DNA of 64,000 nucleotides, taken from contig JARKIP010000023.1 of assembly GCA_029990175.1 (NCBI GenBank), forward strand, positions 20,479,501-20,543,500, written 5' to 3'. Numbering within the stretch: position 1 is the stretch's first letter; each line of letters opens with the position of its first letter. Both the position numbers and the translations under genes were made by a program. Shown piece after piece: positions 30,370-42,828 of this stretch. The stretch is from Petunia secreta. Its lineage: Eukaryota > Streptophyta > Magnoliopsida > Solanales > Solanaceae. The notes under the pieces were generated by a model, which was not told the origin of the DNA, made no database searches, and was given only the letters and a program-made list of their open reading frames with translations.

Positions 30370-32328
30370 GCTACAAGGTTTTGGGTTTCAGGTGGTGGAA
30401 GGACCATGTCCTTGAGACTTGTCCTGCAACAGGTCAAATATTTTTTGAAGCATCCCTTCATTTGTTTCTTTGGCCTTAGCAGCTTCAGCTTTCCAGAAGT
30501 CTCTTTCTACCTCCAACCTCTTAATCTCAATAGCTTGCATATCAATCTGCTACCTCAACACCCTAACCTTATCGTTCAAAGGTCCCTTGGAGGAACCAAC
30601 AACAGTAATTCAAACAGCAGCAGGTTCAGCATTGACAGTCATGTCACAGCTGATCAGTATAGTAGCCCCAAATCATTCCTTCTTTGTAGCAGTTTTCACT
30701 TCCTTCAATGAAATGCCCAATTTTTCAAACAGATCGGTAAGAATGAATCCATATGGCAGAGCATGTTCCTTCTTTCCAGTCACCACTGTAGTGATTAGAT
30801 GCACCATAAAAATGGGCCAATTTATTTGCTTGTTAGAATCCAGCAACTCGTTAAGGACCAGGTCCAAGAAACTTGTCTTTGATCTTTTTTCTTTTCTGTG
30901 AAACATGATCTTGTTGACAAATTCAAATAGAAGTTGATGCTTTGGTTGCATCTCACATTTTTCCACTGCTCTAGGTTTTTCTTCTTGAGGATTCTCAACA
31001 AATTTGCTGGTAATCTCCAAAGCAGTAGGCAAATCTGTGAGATCAGGTCATTCACCTTTAACATAGTCATTGTATCCCACAGAAGGGATATTAAACAGTT
31101 CTCCCAGTTCTTGTGCATCAAAGGAAATGTCCTTTCCATTGACTGTATTGTTGATTCTGCTATCATCAATGCAGCAGTTGAAAAAGAATTCAACCACTTC
31201 ATCTCTGGAAATCTTCCCTCTGATTTTATGGACCATGTCCTTCCAGCCTTGTTTCTCAAGTTTCTGCAGCAATCAACTCATCCCTTCTTCTTCCATATCA
31301 GCAAGCACTCTTCCTTTTATCATAATCAGTATGCAAATTTTTTCCAGCCTCCTTCTTGTTACTTTCACTTTCAGCCTCCTCTTCTTGATTCTCAACTTCT
31401 CATTCAGACTCAGTACTTTCATCTATTAAGGCCCTCCTAGAAGATCTTGTTCTTTTTGACACAGGACCAGCACTAGAAGATCTCTCATCAGTCTGTGCAG
31501 ACCTCCTTTGAGATGTTATTCTTTTCCTGGTCTAAGGTACAGTTTCTTCTTCATCCTCCTCAGAATTATCAACTGGCACAATAACCTCAGGAAACTGTTT
31601 CTGCTTACCCTTCCTGTTTTTCTCAAGAGTTTCAGCCATTTGTGCATCAGCAGCTTTTATAGAACCTCTGGTTCTCCTAACACTACTTGCAGGAGTCTGG
31701 GTAGAAAGAACAGTTCTTTTATCCTTCCCAGAATTTTTCTTTTGACTTTTATTCTGAACTCCAGGCTTATAACTATCACTGATCTTTTTAAGCTTAGCAT
31801 CAATTTCAGTAAGTTCAGCAGGATCAACTGGCCCCTGCTTTGTTAACTTCCTCTTCAAACCTCTCACATTAATTAAATCAATAAGTGGCCCATCACTATC
31901 ACTAATTACCTCATTGACATCCACCATATCTATATTATCCATGGGTGCTCTATAAGCAGCCTGTGGAGACCCAGGAGACTCATGCATGGGAGCCTCTAAA
32001 CACTTCATAGTTTCCTTTCCCCCTCATTTTCTGGTACAGACACACCTATCCCTTCTACTTCTTCACCCTTATCATCAATAACATTTAAAGGCTCATCATA
32101 ATTTACCTTAAATTCATACAGAATCATGGCCCTAGACAAATCATCCATATGTTCTAGTGTCTCAGCAACAGATGGACCTGATCTTTCCCCCTGAATTTCA
32201 GAGTCAGGGATTTGAGGGTTTTAGTTTTCTGGAAGTGGTGAATTTGTTTGGATGGGTGAAGTAGGGTTTGCAACTGGTGGTTGTTCAGTGGTAGGGTTGG
32301 ATGAAGTGTTTTTAGGTGAAAGAGACAT
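30370..32328 (-). pseudogene. Extra (env-like position) ORF of the Copia element
   Basis: A minus-strand ORF region starting at ATG 32328 (MSLSPKNTSSNPTT) and traceable to about 30370 through several stops and frame changes. Segments: a Ser/Thr/Pro and acidic N-terminus; a Lys/Arg-rich stretch (32008-31532); a globular part (31272-30673, LEKQGWKDMVHKI, DISFDAQELGELFNIP, NWPIFMVHLITTVVTG, LPYGFILTDLFEKLGI); and a heptad-like end (IKRLEVERDFWKAEAAKAK). The globular part resembles what databases call a putative plant transposon protein domain. It occupies the position of the Sirevirus env-like ORF. No signal peptide or strong TM segment is seen, so a membrane role is not supported. Confidence 0.65.
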
Positions 32329-33185
32329 GGCAACAATTCGATTTATAAGATAATTAATCACTCTTTCTGAAAATTTGAAAACTTAAAATGAGAATTTTAG
32401 ATAAGAGCTTAAGAGTTTATATCACAGCAGAAGTAGTGATAGAGATGGAGTCTAAAATTATTTATCTTTATTTTCCTTGTTTAAATAGAGTTCAGACTGA
32501 TTAGGCCACTTGAACGTTACAATTATAGCCGTTATGATTAGAGTTCAAGTGGAAGACGGAGTGTAGAACGGTTCCTTGATGGGACTGTTTTCAGAGAAGT
32601 AGAGGTTGAGTGGGATTTAGACTCTTCTAATTACCTATGACTATCAAATTCTAATAATTTCTGAAAAATAAAGTAGTACATACCTGAGAATGTGACAAGG
32701 AACAGTTTCCATACCCAATTTCAATCAAATTGCATAATCTGAAATTCTAAGAACATAAGGGTAGCATCATTAAAATTTAGCAAACTTTAAGTAAAAATTA
32801 TGGCATAGAGTATACAGTTAAGTATGAAACTGAGCTGAAACTTCAAATTGACTTAGAAATATTCTAATTTTTTGGACATTTTCTATCCAAATTTTTGAAG
32901 TAAAGCTATGTAGATTTAGGTGAATTTAATCATTCGTAATTCTAATCTGTTCCTTTCAAAATGATCTCTACTTAATGTCTTTGTGAAAATATCATCAATT
33001 TATTTATCAGTGGGGCAAAAGTTAATAGTGATCAACCCCTTCTCATAATTGTCCCTCAAGAAATGATGCCTTAATGTGTTTAGTCCTTTTGTGATGTACT
33101 GGATTCTTAGTCATGTTTATTGCACTAGTGTTATCACAATAGATAGGAACAGTTCCTACACAAAATTTTGTAGTTGTTGCTTTAT
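32329..33185 (-). other. Spacer between RNase H and extra ORF
   Basis: AT-rich region with no domain. It probably contains the end of pol (33185 to about 32960; LDIFTK-like ending not clearly seen) and the leader of the extra ORF. Confidence 0.45.
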
Positions 33186-34440
33186 TCACAACAATTGAGA
33201 ACAACATGAGGCAGCAGCCACATACTCAGCTTTTGCAGTGGACAGTGCCACTGAATTTTTTTTCTTGGTTCCCCATGAAACCAAATATTCACAAAGAAAA
33301 TGTGCCATACCTGAGGTACTTTTCCTATTAACAAGAAATCCTGCATAGTCAGCATCAGTATATCCAACAAGATTAAAATTTTCACCTTTAGGATACCAAA
33401 GTCCTAAGGAACCTGTTCCTTTCAGATACCTCAAAATTTTTTTAACAACTTTCAAGTGAGATTCTTTAGGATCTGATTGAAATCTAGCACACAAGCCAAC
33501 ACTAAACACAATATCTAGTCTACTTGCAGTTAGACACAAGCCAACACTAAACCAATCATGCCTCTATATAACTTTTGATCAACTGAATTACCATGTTCAT
33601 TAAGTTCCAACTTAGTGACAATGGCAATTGGTGTATCAAATTTCCTTAGCATTATCCATGCCAAATCTTTTAAGTAATTCCTTAACATATTTTTGTTGGT
33701 GGATCATAGTTCCATTTGAAGTTTTCTTGATTTGTATACCCAAAAAAATTGATTTCACCCATCATGCTCATCTCAAACTCACTCCCCATCAGACTTGAAA
33801 ATTACTTACTTAAGTTTTCACAAGTAGCACCAAAGATTATATATCTACATAAATTTACACAATTAAGAGATGTTTACCTTTTTCTTTTAAGAAAGGTGTG
33901 CTATCAATTTTACCTTTTCTGTATCCATATTGAAGTAGGAATTTTGATAACCTTTCATACCAAGCCCTTGGTACCTGCTTGAGTCCATGCAAAGCCTTGT
34001 CTAATTTGTAGACATGTTCAGGGAACTGTTCATTCTCAAAACCTGGTGGTTACTTGACATACACGTCTTCCTTCAAATAACCATTTAGAAAGGCACTCTT
34101 AACATCCATCTGATGTAGAGTGAAATCCATGTAAGTAGCAAAAGCTATAAAAAGTCTTATTCATTCCAATCTTGCAACTGGAGCAAAAGTCTCATCATAG
34201 TCAATGCCCTCCTCTTGGCTATATCCCTGAACAACTAATCTGGCCTTATTTCTGGTTACCATACCATCCTCATCAAGTTTGTTCCTGAAAACCCATTTGG
34301 TTCCTATGATGGACCTGTTCCTTTGGTTAGGTTCCAGATGCCAAACTTGGCTTCTTTGAAATTGATTCAACTCTTCTTGCATGGCATTGATCCAATCTGC
34401 ATCCTTTAGTGCTTCTTTTATATTTTCGACTAAACAAGAG
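33186..34440 (-). pseudogene. Copia reverse transcriptase and RNase H
   Basis: RT N-terminus at 34382-34161 ([57 protein letters not shown]). The middle (34160-33540) is frame-broken, including the expected YVDD region near 33840. RNase H is at 33539-33186 (ILRYLKGTGSLGLWYPKG, GYTDADYAG, RKSTSGMAHFLCEYLVSW, VALSTAKAEYVAAASCC), which keeps DADYAG and AEY. These enzymes copy the element RNA to cDNA; this copy is dead. Confidence 0.82.
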
Positions 34441-34560
34441 GTAAGAAAGCACTAAAGGCACATAGATTGTGACTCTTGACTGCAGATCTTGTTTGAATTC
34501 CAGCATCTTTGTCTGAAATTATTTAATCCACAAGATGTGAACTTCTATATTTGTAAGGAT

Positions 34561-36079
34561 TTAGCACCAGTCCATCCTGTGAGGAACATTTCTTGATTTA
34601 GTAGCATTTCCAGCTTGAGGGGTAACATTTGTTCCCCCTGTTTCTGTGCTACCCATGCCAATTTCAGGTGAAGGAACTGTTTCTTGTGATTCACTACCCA
34701 TTGATTCACCTGACACAGATTGCAATTGTTGAGGAACAGGTTCACCATGCCTCAACATTCCAATTTCTCCATCCTCTTGTACCTGTTCTTGAGATAGATT
34801 GTCAGATTCATCAAATTTAACATGCATGCTTTCTTCTATTTTCATAGTTTTCTTATTCAATACTCTATATGACTTGCTAAGTAATGAATAATCAACAAAG
34901 ACTCCCTTATCACTTCTTGGATTAAATTTTCCTAAAGTATCCTTTACATTATTGTGAATGAAACATTTACTACCAAAAGCCCTAAGATGTGTAATATTAG
35001 GTTTTCTTCCTTGAAGTAACTCATAGGGGGTCTTTTCTAATAATGGTCTTGTCATGCATCTATTGATTATTTAGCAAGCAGTATTAATAGCTTCAGCCCA
35101 AAAAACTTTGTGGAAGGTTTCCAGATAAAAGCATGGTCCTAGCCATTTCTTCTAAAGTCCTATTTTTCCTTTCAACTACTCCATTTTGTTGTGTAGTTCT
35201 AGGTGAAGAGAAGTTATGATCAATACCATTTTCATTACAGAAATTAAAAATATTTGATTTTCAAATTCAGTACCATGATCTAACCTTATAGAAACAAGAG
35301 TATCTAGAATTTTTTGAATTTTCTTAGCAAATATTGAAAATGAATTAAATGCTTCTTCCTTAGATGCAAGAAAAATAGTCCAAGTAAATCCAGAATAATC
35401 ATCAACTAGTACCATAACATATTTTTTACCCCCACGACTCATTGTTCTCATTGGTCCACAAAGATCCATATGGACCAGTTCCAAAGGTTTGGTAGTACTA
35501 ACCTGTTTCTTTGGTTTAAAGGATGACTTTACCTGCTTCCTCGTAGCACAAGCATTACAAACTCTTTCTTCCTTGATCTTAATGTTAGGGAGTCCTATCA
35601 CCAAGTCTTTAGAAACTAGTTTGTTCAATTGTCAAAGACTAGCATGACCAAGTCTTTTGTGCCATAGGAGGGGATCATTTTGCATTACACTTAGACAACT
35701 CATGCTGCCATCAGCTAGTATCAATAGATCTACTTTTATAGATATTTCCATGCCTATTTCCCTACAAAATAATCTCTCCAGAAGTTTGGTTAGTTACACC
35801 ACAATCAGTAGAGGAAAAGTTAAGATTATTACCTTTGTCACACAATTGAGATATACTCAATAAGTAATGTTTCAAACCATCTACTAGAAACACATTATCT
35901 ATGTTATGTGAATCAGACGTACCTACCTTTCCAATCCCAATAATTTCCCCTTTCATACCATTACCGAAGGAAACACTTCCTCTTTGAAAGGCTGAGAGTG
36001 AAAGAAACAGTTCCTTGTGTCCTGTCATATGCCTTAAGCAACCACTGTCCATGTACCATTTGTGGTTCCTCACCTTCAC
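34561..36079 (-). pseudogene. Copia protease, GAG-pre-integrase and integrase
   Basis: 36079-35762: a WYMDSGCLRHMTG block (aspartic protease DSG) and GGxxTFG-like, IDNVFLVDGLKHYLLSISQLC pre-integrase. 35628-35176: zinc-binding C-x2-C (CNACATRK), HMDLCGPM (first Asp), KKYVMVLVDDYSGFTW and RLDHGTEFEN (second Asp). 35055-34561: PYELLQGRKPNITHLRAFGSKCF and DKGVFVDYSLLSKSYRVLN. Breaks occur at about 35640, 35170 and 35060. The order is normal for Copia (integrase before RT). Confidence 0.85.
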
Positions 36080-36339
36080 TCTAGCCTACAAAAGAAAACT
36101 AGGGGTTAATTTTAAGAACCCAAACTAATTTGGGTTCTTTCCTTGAGAAAAATGATGAATCAGATCTCTCTTAGCCCAGAATGGTAATGCTTTATTCGTG
36201 TGAACAGTTTTCTTTGCCACAGAATTTTGAATGGGTTTATAGGACATTTGCCAGAGATTGGCAATTTTTTTTTTCAAGTGACTAGTGTTCCCACAGTGTG
36301 TGCATAACCAATTTTCGGGAAGAGTTAGATACTTACTCT

Positions 36340-37975
36340 TTGGATCTCATTTGGGCAATGACTGAGATTTCATAAACTCAATACCCTTCCTATTACTGCT
36401 GTAATTTTCCTGTAACCATTCTAATACTTCAGAGGACTTGTTCCATTTTACAGTTTTGCTTAACTCCCTTTTTGTTTTAACTAAGTCCTCTTCAAAAGAT
36501 CTTATTTTTTCATCTTTATTATACAGTTCATCAACTGTGACTTTCAATTTCTCTTCAGCAATGAGCTGATGAGAATTAGCAATGCCCTTACCATTTTCAA
36601 CTGTTTTGACTTCCAATTTCTCATTTTCTAATTCCTGAACAGTTGATTCAAGTGTGAGGACATGTTCCTTTAACATGCTATTTTTCCTTTTCAAAGTATT
36701 ATTTTTAATTACAACATTTTTATATTCAGTTTCTAAACATTCAATTTCATCATGCAATTGATCTTTACTATCCCTCAGAGATTTAAACTCATTTTACACA
36801 GTGTGAAACACTTTAACTAATTTCTCTCTAGGCATGTTTTTCACATCCTCTTTGAGTTTAGAAAAAAAATATCTCAACATCTTCTTCATTATCTGAATTC
36901 AAGAGCCATTAGAGCAAGCTCATCATCCAGATCATCATCAGATTGCTCATCCTTACTATCTTGCCAACCAGCAACCATAGCTTTGGGATTTCCTCTTTTC
37001 TTGTGGACATGTTCCTTAGCCTTTCTTCTCTCCTCAGCATATCTCTTTCTCCATTCTCCTTCCATAACTGGACATTTGCTGATGTAGTGTTCCATGCTTC
37101 CACATTTGAAGTATTCTCCAGCTTGTTTCATGTTAGAAGACCTACCCTGTCCACTAGCCCCTTTTCTTATTCAAGTATCTTTGGACACTCTTAGCTATTA
37201 GGATCAGTTCCTTATCATCAACAGACTTATCAGCAGCAGTTAAGGATAGGTTAGGTTCAGTTTTAACTGGTTCACCTATGTTTTTAAACTTTTTCTTTAG
37301 TTCATAAGTATTTAGATTACCTATAAGCTCATCTAAGGAAAGTGTGGTAAGATCCTTACTTTCAATAATGGCACAAGTCTTAATTTCCCAAGAGTCTTGA
37401 AGAACTCTAGTTAGAATTTTTTCAACTCTGTCTTCAACAGTTAAAACCCTTCCCAAAGAGATAAGTTCAGATGAAATAGCATTAATCCTAGTGTACATTT
37501 CAAAAATTGATTCTCCTTCTTTAATTTTAAAACTTTAATATTCAGAAAAAAGAAGTGTACCTCTAGATCTTTTCACTTGACTTGTTCCTTCACGAACAAC
37601 CTGCAAGGCATCCCAAATTTCTTTGGTAGTGGTGCACCCTCGAATCCTAGTGCACTCATCAGGACTATGTCTACAGACAAGCCACTTTCTAGCTTTGGCA
37701 TTCTTTTCCCATTGCCTCAAGTCTTCACCTGTGCATTCCTTTATGGTTTTGGAAACATCATTTTCTTTAGCATCTTTCTTCATTGGAATCATGGGACCTT
37801 CAGTGACTATGTCCTATAACTCATAGTCCTCAGCTTGGAGATGATCTCTCATCCTTTCTTTCCACCATGAGTAGCACTTTCCATTGAATAAAGGTGTCCT
37901 AACAGTAGACCGACCCTCACTATTTTCTTGTGATGTACTCATTCTAATCCTAGGTGTTAGCCTCTTCAAGGATAA
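36340..37975 (-). pseudogene. Copia gag with zinc knuckle and coiled coil
   Basis: Starts near 37948 (MSTSQENSEGRSTVRTPLF, NGKCYSWWKERMRDHL). A TAG at 37814-37816 stands where Trp is expected (ELxDIVTEGP). The same frame continues to 37535 (TAA) and on to 37154 (MYTRINAISSEL, LTRVLQDSWEIK, LTTLSLDELIGNLNTYE). A frame change precedes the CCHC knuckle CGSMEHYISKC at about 37090, then an acidic patch, then a coiled-coil segment (36757-36347, NTLKRKNSMLKEHV and similar). Gag packages RNA. The long coiled coil is a Sirevirus-like feature. Confidence 0.82.
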
Positions 37976-37978
37976 CCC

Positions 37979-37990
37979 GCTCTGATACCA
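37979..37990 (-). other. Copia primer binding site (initiator Met tRNA)
   Basis: The minus strand reads TGGTATCAGAGC two bases after the 5' LTR. This is complementary to the 3' end of plant initiator tRNA-Met. Confidence 0.88.
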
Positions 37991-37992
37991 AT

Positions 37993-38818
37993 TGTTATTT
38001 CCCAAGATACACTACTATGGAAGGACCAGTTCCTTCTATGTGTTCCTTTACTGATTAATTGCGGAATAAGTAGAAGTAAGTAAATAAACACAGAATTTTA
38101 CTGTGGAAAAATCCCGTTAACTAGGGATAAAAAAACCACGACCTACTCTCTCAAGTAGGATTTCAACTTCACTATTTGAAAGACTCACTTGGTTACAAGA
38201 GTACCTTTTTACTAACCTAGGACTAACTCTAATCCTATAGTGACCCCTTTCACAATCAGTGAAGTTTCTCCAAGTACAAGACTTGAATGATGTGTACTCT
38301 TACAGAACTTCTATGAAAGTAAATAGTACAACTCGATAGATCCTACTACAGATGAACTAAGACTGAGAACAATATAAACTCAATCCTAAGGAACATGTTC
38401 TTCACTTAGTTCCCTGTATCTAGACGACTGCTCAAATATAATTTAGAATGACTTCTATGTTGCTGCTTTAAACTCTCTATATTTGTGTGTGCCTTCAACA
38501 GCTGAAATGCTTCTCAATTTATAGCCTTGAATACTTGAGAAGTCTTGAGCAATTAGAACTCCAAAGCCCTTCAAGTGTTTGAGTCCTAATTGAACTCCTT
38601 GCTTATCTTCAAGCCTTATCCCAATCTTATGCAATCTTTTCTTATCTCGTACATCCCTGTATTATTATCAGGATTAACATTAGATTCTAGGATAACAATT
38701 AATGTTCTCGCTTAAAATTTTACATAATTATTTATTTAGCTACAGTGATCCAAAGGAACATGTTCTTGGATCTGTTCCTTCGACATCAGTCAAAACTTTA
38801 ACCTTATTTAAGCTAACA
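37993..38818 (-). repeat. Copia 5' LTR (826 bp)
   Basis: Pairs with 29081-29920, with the same TG...CA termini. Differences are scattered through it, so it is older than the CRM-like element further right. Confidence 0.9.
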
Positions 38819-38823
38819 ATGGT
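38819..38823. repeat. Copia target site duplication, right (ATGGT)
   Basis: Identical to 29076-29080. Confidence 0.9.
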
Positions 38824-39130
38824 TCATATAGCGGAGTGAAAGTACAAGGTCTTAGTTTCTTCATGCCTTGATGACCGGATGGTGCCTGATGAGATTGATG
38901 CTGATGACTCTGATTCTGCATGTTGTTATTGTAGTGCACTTGCGAATGTTAGGAGTCTTGAATATTCTCAGGTGCATCAGAACGATTAAAATATGGCACT
39001 ACAGAGCAGTAGTCAATCAACCTTCCGGTTTAAAGCTCTTCCTCCAATATCTTTGCATACCGAATTAAACTGAGGAAATTCTTTAAATCGGCTCAGAGTA
39101 GCTTTTAATAAAATATGCCTTCTTGAATAT
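38824..39130 (-). pseudogene. Gypsy gag, minus strand (5' piece, right of Copia)
   Basis: The minus reading ends PCTFTPLYEP at the Copia junction. It is the N-terminal neighbour of the gag fragment at 28620-29080. Frame breaks are present. Confidence 0.6.
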
Positions 39131-39233
39131 CAATGAAAGTTGCTAACAGCTCATTTTCAGGCAATGGAGGATGCATCTTAGAAGCTTCTAGCCTCAATCT
39201 CATAGCAAATTCTGGAACAGACTTATGCGACAT

Positions 39234-39594
39234 TGTGTGGGATAAATTTGCCACCTATTATTACGGGGATAGAAGTCCAGCTGGCAAGACTAGACTTATT
39301 CTACAAGTCGCCGGGCATAAAGGATACACGTTTGTTCTACGAGTTACGACCATTCAGGCGGTACGGGCGTAGGACGCAAGACATACATCCTGCCGCCTTA
39401 GGGTTACAGTCTCCTAGTTAGGGTTTCGTATATACCACCGCCTTGAGTTTATAGGCCCATGAGCCTCATTAGTCTTTGTATTTTACCATAATTAGGAGAA
39501 GGTAATCACTACTATACATACCCCTCCTTACATTGTATTGTACGATCAAACAATTCACCACTGAGTCCGGCTATTCTCAAGGAATAAAACTCTT
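39234..39594 (+). repeat. Truncated Tat-type LTR (LTR B)
   Basis: Begins TGTGTGGGATAAA and aligns with LTRs A and C up to CTATTCTCAAGGAATAAAACTC; the last 115 bp or so are missing. The purine tract seen before LTR C is absent here. Confidence 0.75.
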
Positions 39595-39946
39595 GAAATT
39601 GGTAGAACTGAATGGTGCATTTTGCTTTTGAGGTGTTAGTTATTTTGGGATTTTGCACGGGTGGGCCATGTTGGAGCTGTGTATTGCAAATTTAGCCTTT
39701 TTTTATCAAACGTTTCAAGTATTTTTTTTCTAATTTCAAATTTAGCCATTTATTAGAAATTCTCTATAATAAATTACTAGATTTACAAAGTTCTGGGACA
39801 AAATTGGGTATCAACATTAAACATTCTGGACATTAGAATAAACAGGGCATCCGATACTTAACAAAAGCCGCCTAATCTCCTGGCGCACACACATACGCAA
39901 TAGATAATTAAAGTCAAAAGCCTTAAAACGGGCCAAAACATATCAA
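39595..39946. other. Spacer, no gene
   Basis: AT-rich, with TTTAGCC repeats and no coding signal. Confidence 0.5.
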
Positions 39947-42405
39947 TTATGCCAAAACACAGGCAGGAGTTGAAGTTATTGTCACAAAAAGGAATTGGGG
40001 GGGGGGGGGGACTCTAGTTCTCCCTCGGGGACTTCCTTCAGCAGCAGTAATACTCCGCGAAGGTCCTGCTTCACAAACTACAGGTTCCCTAGCCATCATG
40101 TCATCTTCTCCTTCATCACTAGCCTCCTCAGAGCCTTCCTCAAGGTCGAATCCTAGCTGAGCCTCTACTTGGGCCACGAGCTTGGTCAACGAATCAATCT
40201 CGGTGGCTAGATCTAAGCTAGGGTTATCACGAACCCAGTGTAAAGTAGCAATTCCAGCTGCAAGATTCGCACAGTCTACCTCGGCCACACACCAAGCGTT
40301 CAATGCATTCATCTTCTCCTCCATCCGGTGGGAATCATTGTGGAGCTTTTCACAGTCCTTCCCTAAGGATGCCACTTGGCCCCACAACTTATCATTTTTA
40401 TCCTGGAGGATTGTGGAAAGGCTCTTAGCTTCTGAAATGTCCTTCTCAGCAGTTTTAACCTTCTCCTCCACCTCCGACAACCTTTGCCGCAAGCCAGCCT
40501 CAACTGCTTCTAGGCTGGTCACGTTAGACTAATGTATTTTCCCGATAAGTTTGGCTTCCTGAAAGGATGACTGAAGAGTCTCTACAGCCTGTTTGCGCAT
40601 GTGGGCCTCGTTGCCCACTGCTACATTAAGGTTCTTGTTTTTCATCTGCTCCAAGTGGTAAGCTTTGCGTGTTACTAGGATCTCCTCCTTCAGCTGTTCC
40701 CCTTTTTCCACGAAGGGCTTCAAGTTTGTGACCTGTCCCCGCAGAGCATCAATCTCCTCCCTTAGAATCTCATCCAAACTTTCTCGGCGAAGGATTTCAT
40801 GGTAAACCATCAACATTGAACGAACATCAAAAGAGATGTTCAAAAGAGGGAAGGTGAAAATCTGATTCATAACATTGCAAATAAGTGAGTGAACGAAATA
40901 TACCTGGAGAGAACAACATGTGGCAACCTAGAACATGTTCTGATGACTATAATTAGCAAGGTGTCTCTGCTCATAGGGACTAATCAGCTCGACAGTGTGG
41001 TCAATCACAACGCCCGGGCTCTCAAACAGGTTAACTCCCACTGCAATGGTAATAACAATCTCACGAGTTATATGATGGCAGCCGTGTCCACAGTCGCCTC
41101 TTTACCAGGATGATGCTGGGGAGAGTTAGTCGACTCACGGACAAGAGTCAGTATAGCAGGCTCTGCAAGTGTTCAATGGATAATTATTCGTGCGACATGT
41201 GAAAAAATTACATCAGTAAAAGGCAGGAAGAGAAGAGCTGGACTGATGACAGGGGCTCAAGGGGAACAGTCGGCAGCACCACTTCATCTCCCTCACTGGC
41301 TTCTTCTTCAGGTTCAGGAGTTTCGTCAATCAGGTTTCTATGCTTTCTTGTAGAGGGACCAGACTCTGAAGTAGCAGCAACAGAAGAAGGAGCGACAGCA
41401 GCTTCAGGCTCAGACACTCGAGGGACTTCTCCCTCGCCATCAGAGATCACTAGAAGCTTGTTGATGACCGCTACGTTGTCAAATATGGTAGGCTTTTTCC
41501 TCTTTGAAGAACGAGAACTGCTAACTCTCTCAACGACCCTTCCGCGAGATGCCTGCACGTCAGGAAGGGAGCGATGCACGGAGTAGCAACTGGAATTTCC
41601 TTCCATTCAGGCAGTGGATGATGGGAAACCTCTAGAGTAAAATAAGGTGTCAACAGACATCGAAGCATGAAATCAAGAAAGTACTTAGAAGAAATAACTT
41701 ACCATGGTCTTTTGCCCGCCAACCATTCATACCAGCCAGGGCTTGAAAGTTATTATGCTGGCAGGATTTCTCGCTAAAATCGCGGTAATCCACATGGCCA
41801 ATGCATCATGGGTTAGCGGAAGAGCAGCCACGGAGTTCATTAAGAGGAACGGAAAGTCATTTAAGGAAAGTAGCGAACGTAAAAAATGCACGAGGTTAGG
41901 AATGCAGTAACTTACGCTGCCTATTGAAGACCTCTAGGAAGGGGTAAGATGATACTATGGATGGGGTTCGCACCTCCACATATCATTGGACCCACCCACG
42001 GTCTTTTGAATCCTTACTCTTGGAAACTATACCTCTCCTTCCTCGTCTGTTGAAGATTAGCATACCTGCTTTATGCAAGCGGGGAGAACAAAAAGCATGG
42101 AGATGGCAGAAAGAAAATTTCGCCTTGGCGTGGTTAGCCAAATGATCCAGTACAGCCACCGAACGCAAAATGGAGGGCCCGACTTGGCCCATATAGATGT
42201 TGCATTCATTCATTCAAGCCTGACGTGAGTCACATCATCGTCTGTGATGGCAGAAGGGTAGAATTTCGATCGAGAGGCTATTATTATCACACTCTTGCTT
42301 GGTTGTTTGACCCTGCATTCTACCATCGCCTTCGAAATTCAAGGTTTGAGGGAGATAATCTTGCACTCTAAAATTTTTGGGAAGGAAATTTGCTTCTTTA
42401 GCCAT
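39947..42405 (-). pseudogene. Antisense ORF region of the Tat-type element
   Basis: Minus-strand coding relics upstream of the plus-strand LTR C, so antisense to the element. Likely start ATG 42405 (MAKEANFLPKNFRVQDYLPQ), then fragments with frame breaks (42360-41980). Next is 41606-41208 (Ser-rich, SSRSSKRKKPTIFDN, acidic end), then two coiled-coil stretches at 40870-40529 and 40522-39947 (many Leu/Glu/Lys heptads, acidic tail EEGSEEASDEGED). GT-AG introns are plausible but I could not fix them. Antisense ORFs before the 3' LTR are known for Tat/Retand-type elements. A G14 homopolymer at 39997-40010 lies in its last codons (Pro run). Function unknown. Confidence 0.65.
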
Positions 42406-42812
42406 TTTTGAAGAAATATATTTTGAGAAGATTGAAGATAGAATTTCCTTTGAGAAGAATGTTTTGAAAGGTGTTCAAAGATGAGTAAAAAAAAGCTCTA
42501 TAATCATGATGTACTTATACATGCCAATAAGGAAACATAGATTGAAAGCTGACCGTTTTGCAGACGTAAGATCGTGATCATTATGGCTTACGTAAATCCC
42601 AATAATTATGGGATACGACAGGGCGGTTGCAACATTGGAAAGACGCAAATAAAAAATTCTTCAATCACAGACTTGCACTTCATCTTACTTGAGTATTGGC
42701 ATTTAATGCAATGCATGCTAAGAGACAGGGGGTCGATTACCGGGTACAAGCGAATCTCTACGTCTTCTATCACGCCTCTTTCACTTCCTGACTGCTTACG
42801 ACATCACTCAAC
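42406..42812 (+). other. Tat 3' untranslated region / antisense promoter side
   Basis: No coding sequence. It should hold the promoter of the antisense ORF, but no element is clear. Confidence 0.4.
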
Positions 42813-42828
42813 AAATGGGGGGACTGAC
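42813..42828 (+). other. Polypurine tract before LTR C
   Basis: AAATGGGGGGACTGAC directly before the TG of the 3' LTR; priming site for plus-strand DNA. Confidence 0.75.

Larger units (their letters stand above)
29081..38818 (-). mobile_element. Sirevirus-like Copia element with extra 3' ORF, complete but decayed
   Basis: 9738 bp with LTRs 29081-29920 and 37993-38818, TSD ATGGT and an initiator-Met primer binding site. On the minus strand the order is gag, CCHC knuckle, coiled-coil region, protease/GAG-pre-integrase, integrase, RT, RNase H, then a 2-kb extra ORF before the 3' LTR. The long gag with coiled coil and the extra ORF after pol are Sirevirus/Maximus traits (family knowledge). Several stops and frameshifts make it non-autonomous now. 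Confidence 0.88.

Noticed and set aside
30934..31440. Plus-strand 168-codon frame in the Copia element
   Set aside because: It is complementary to the extra ORF on the minus strand, which has the coherent domain-like sequence.
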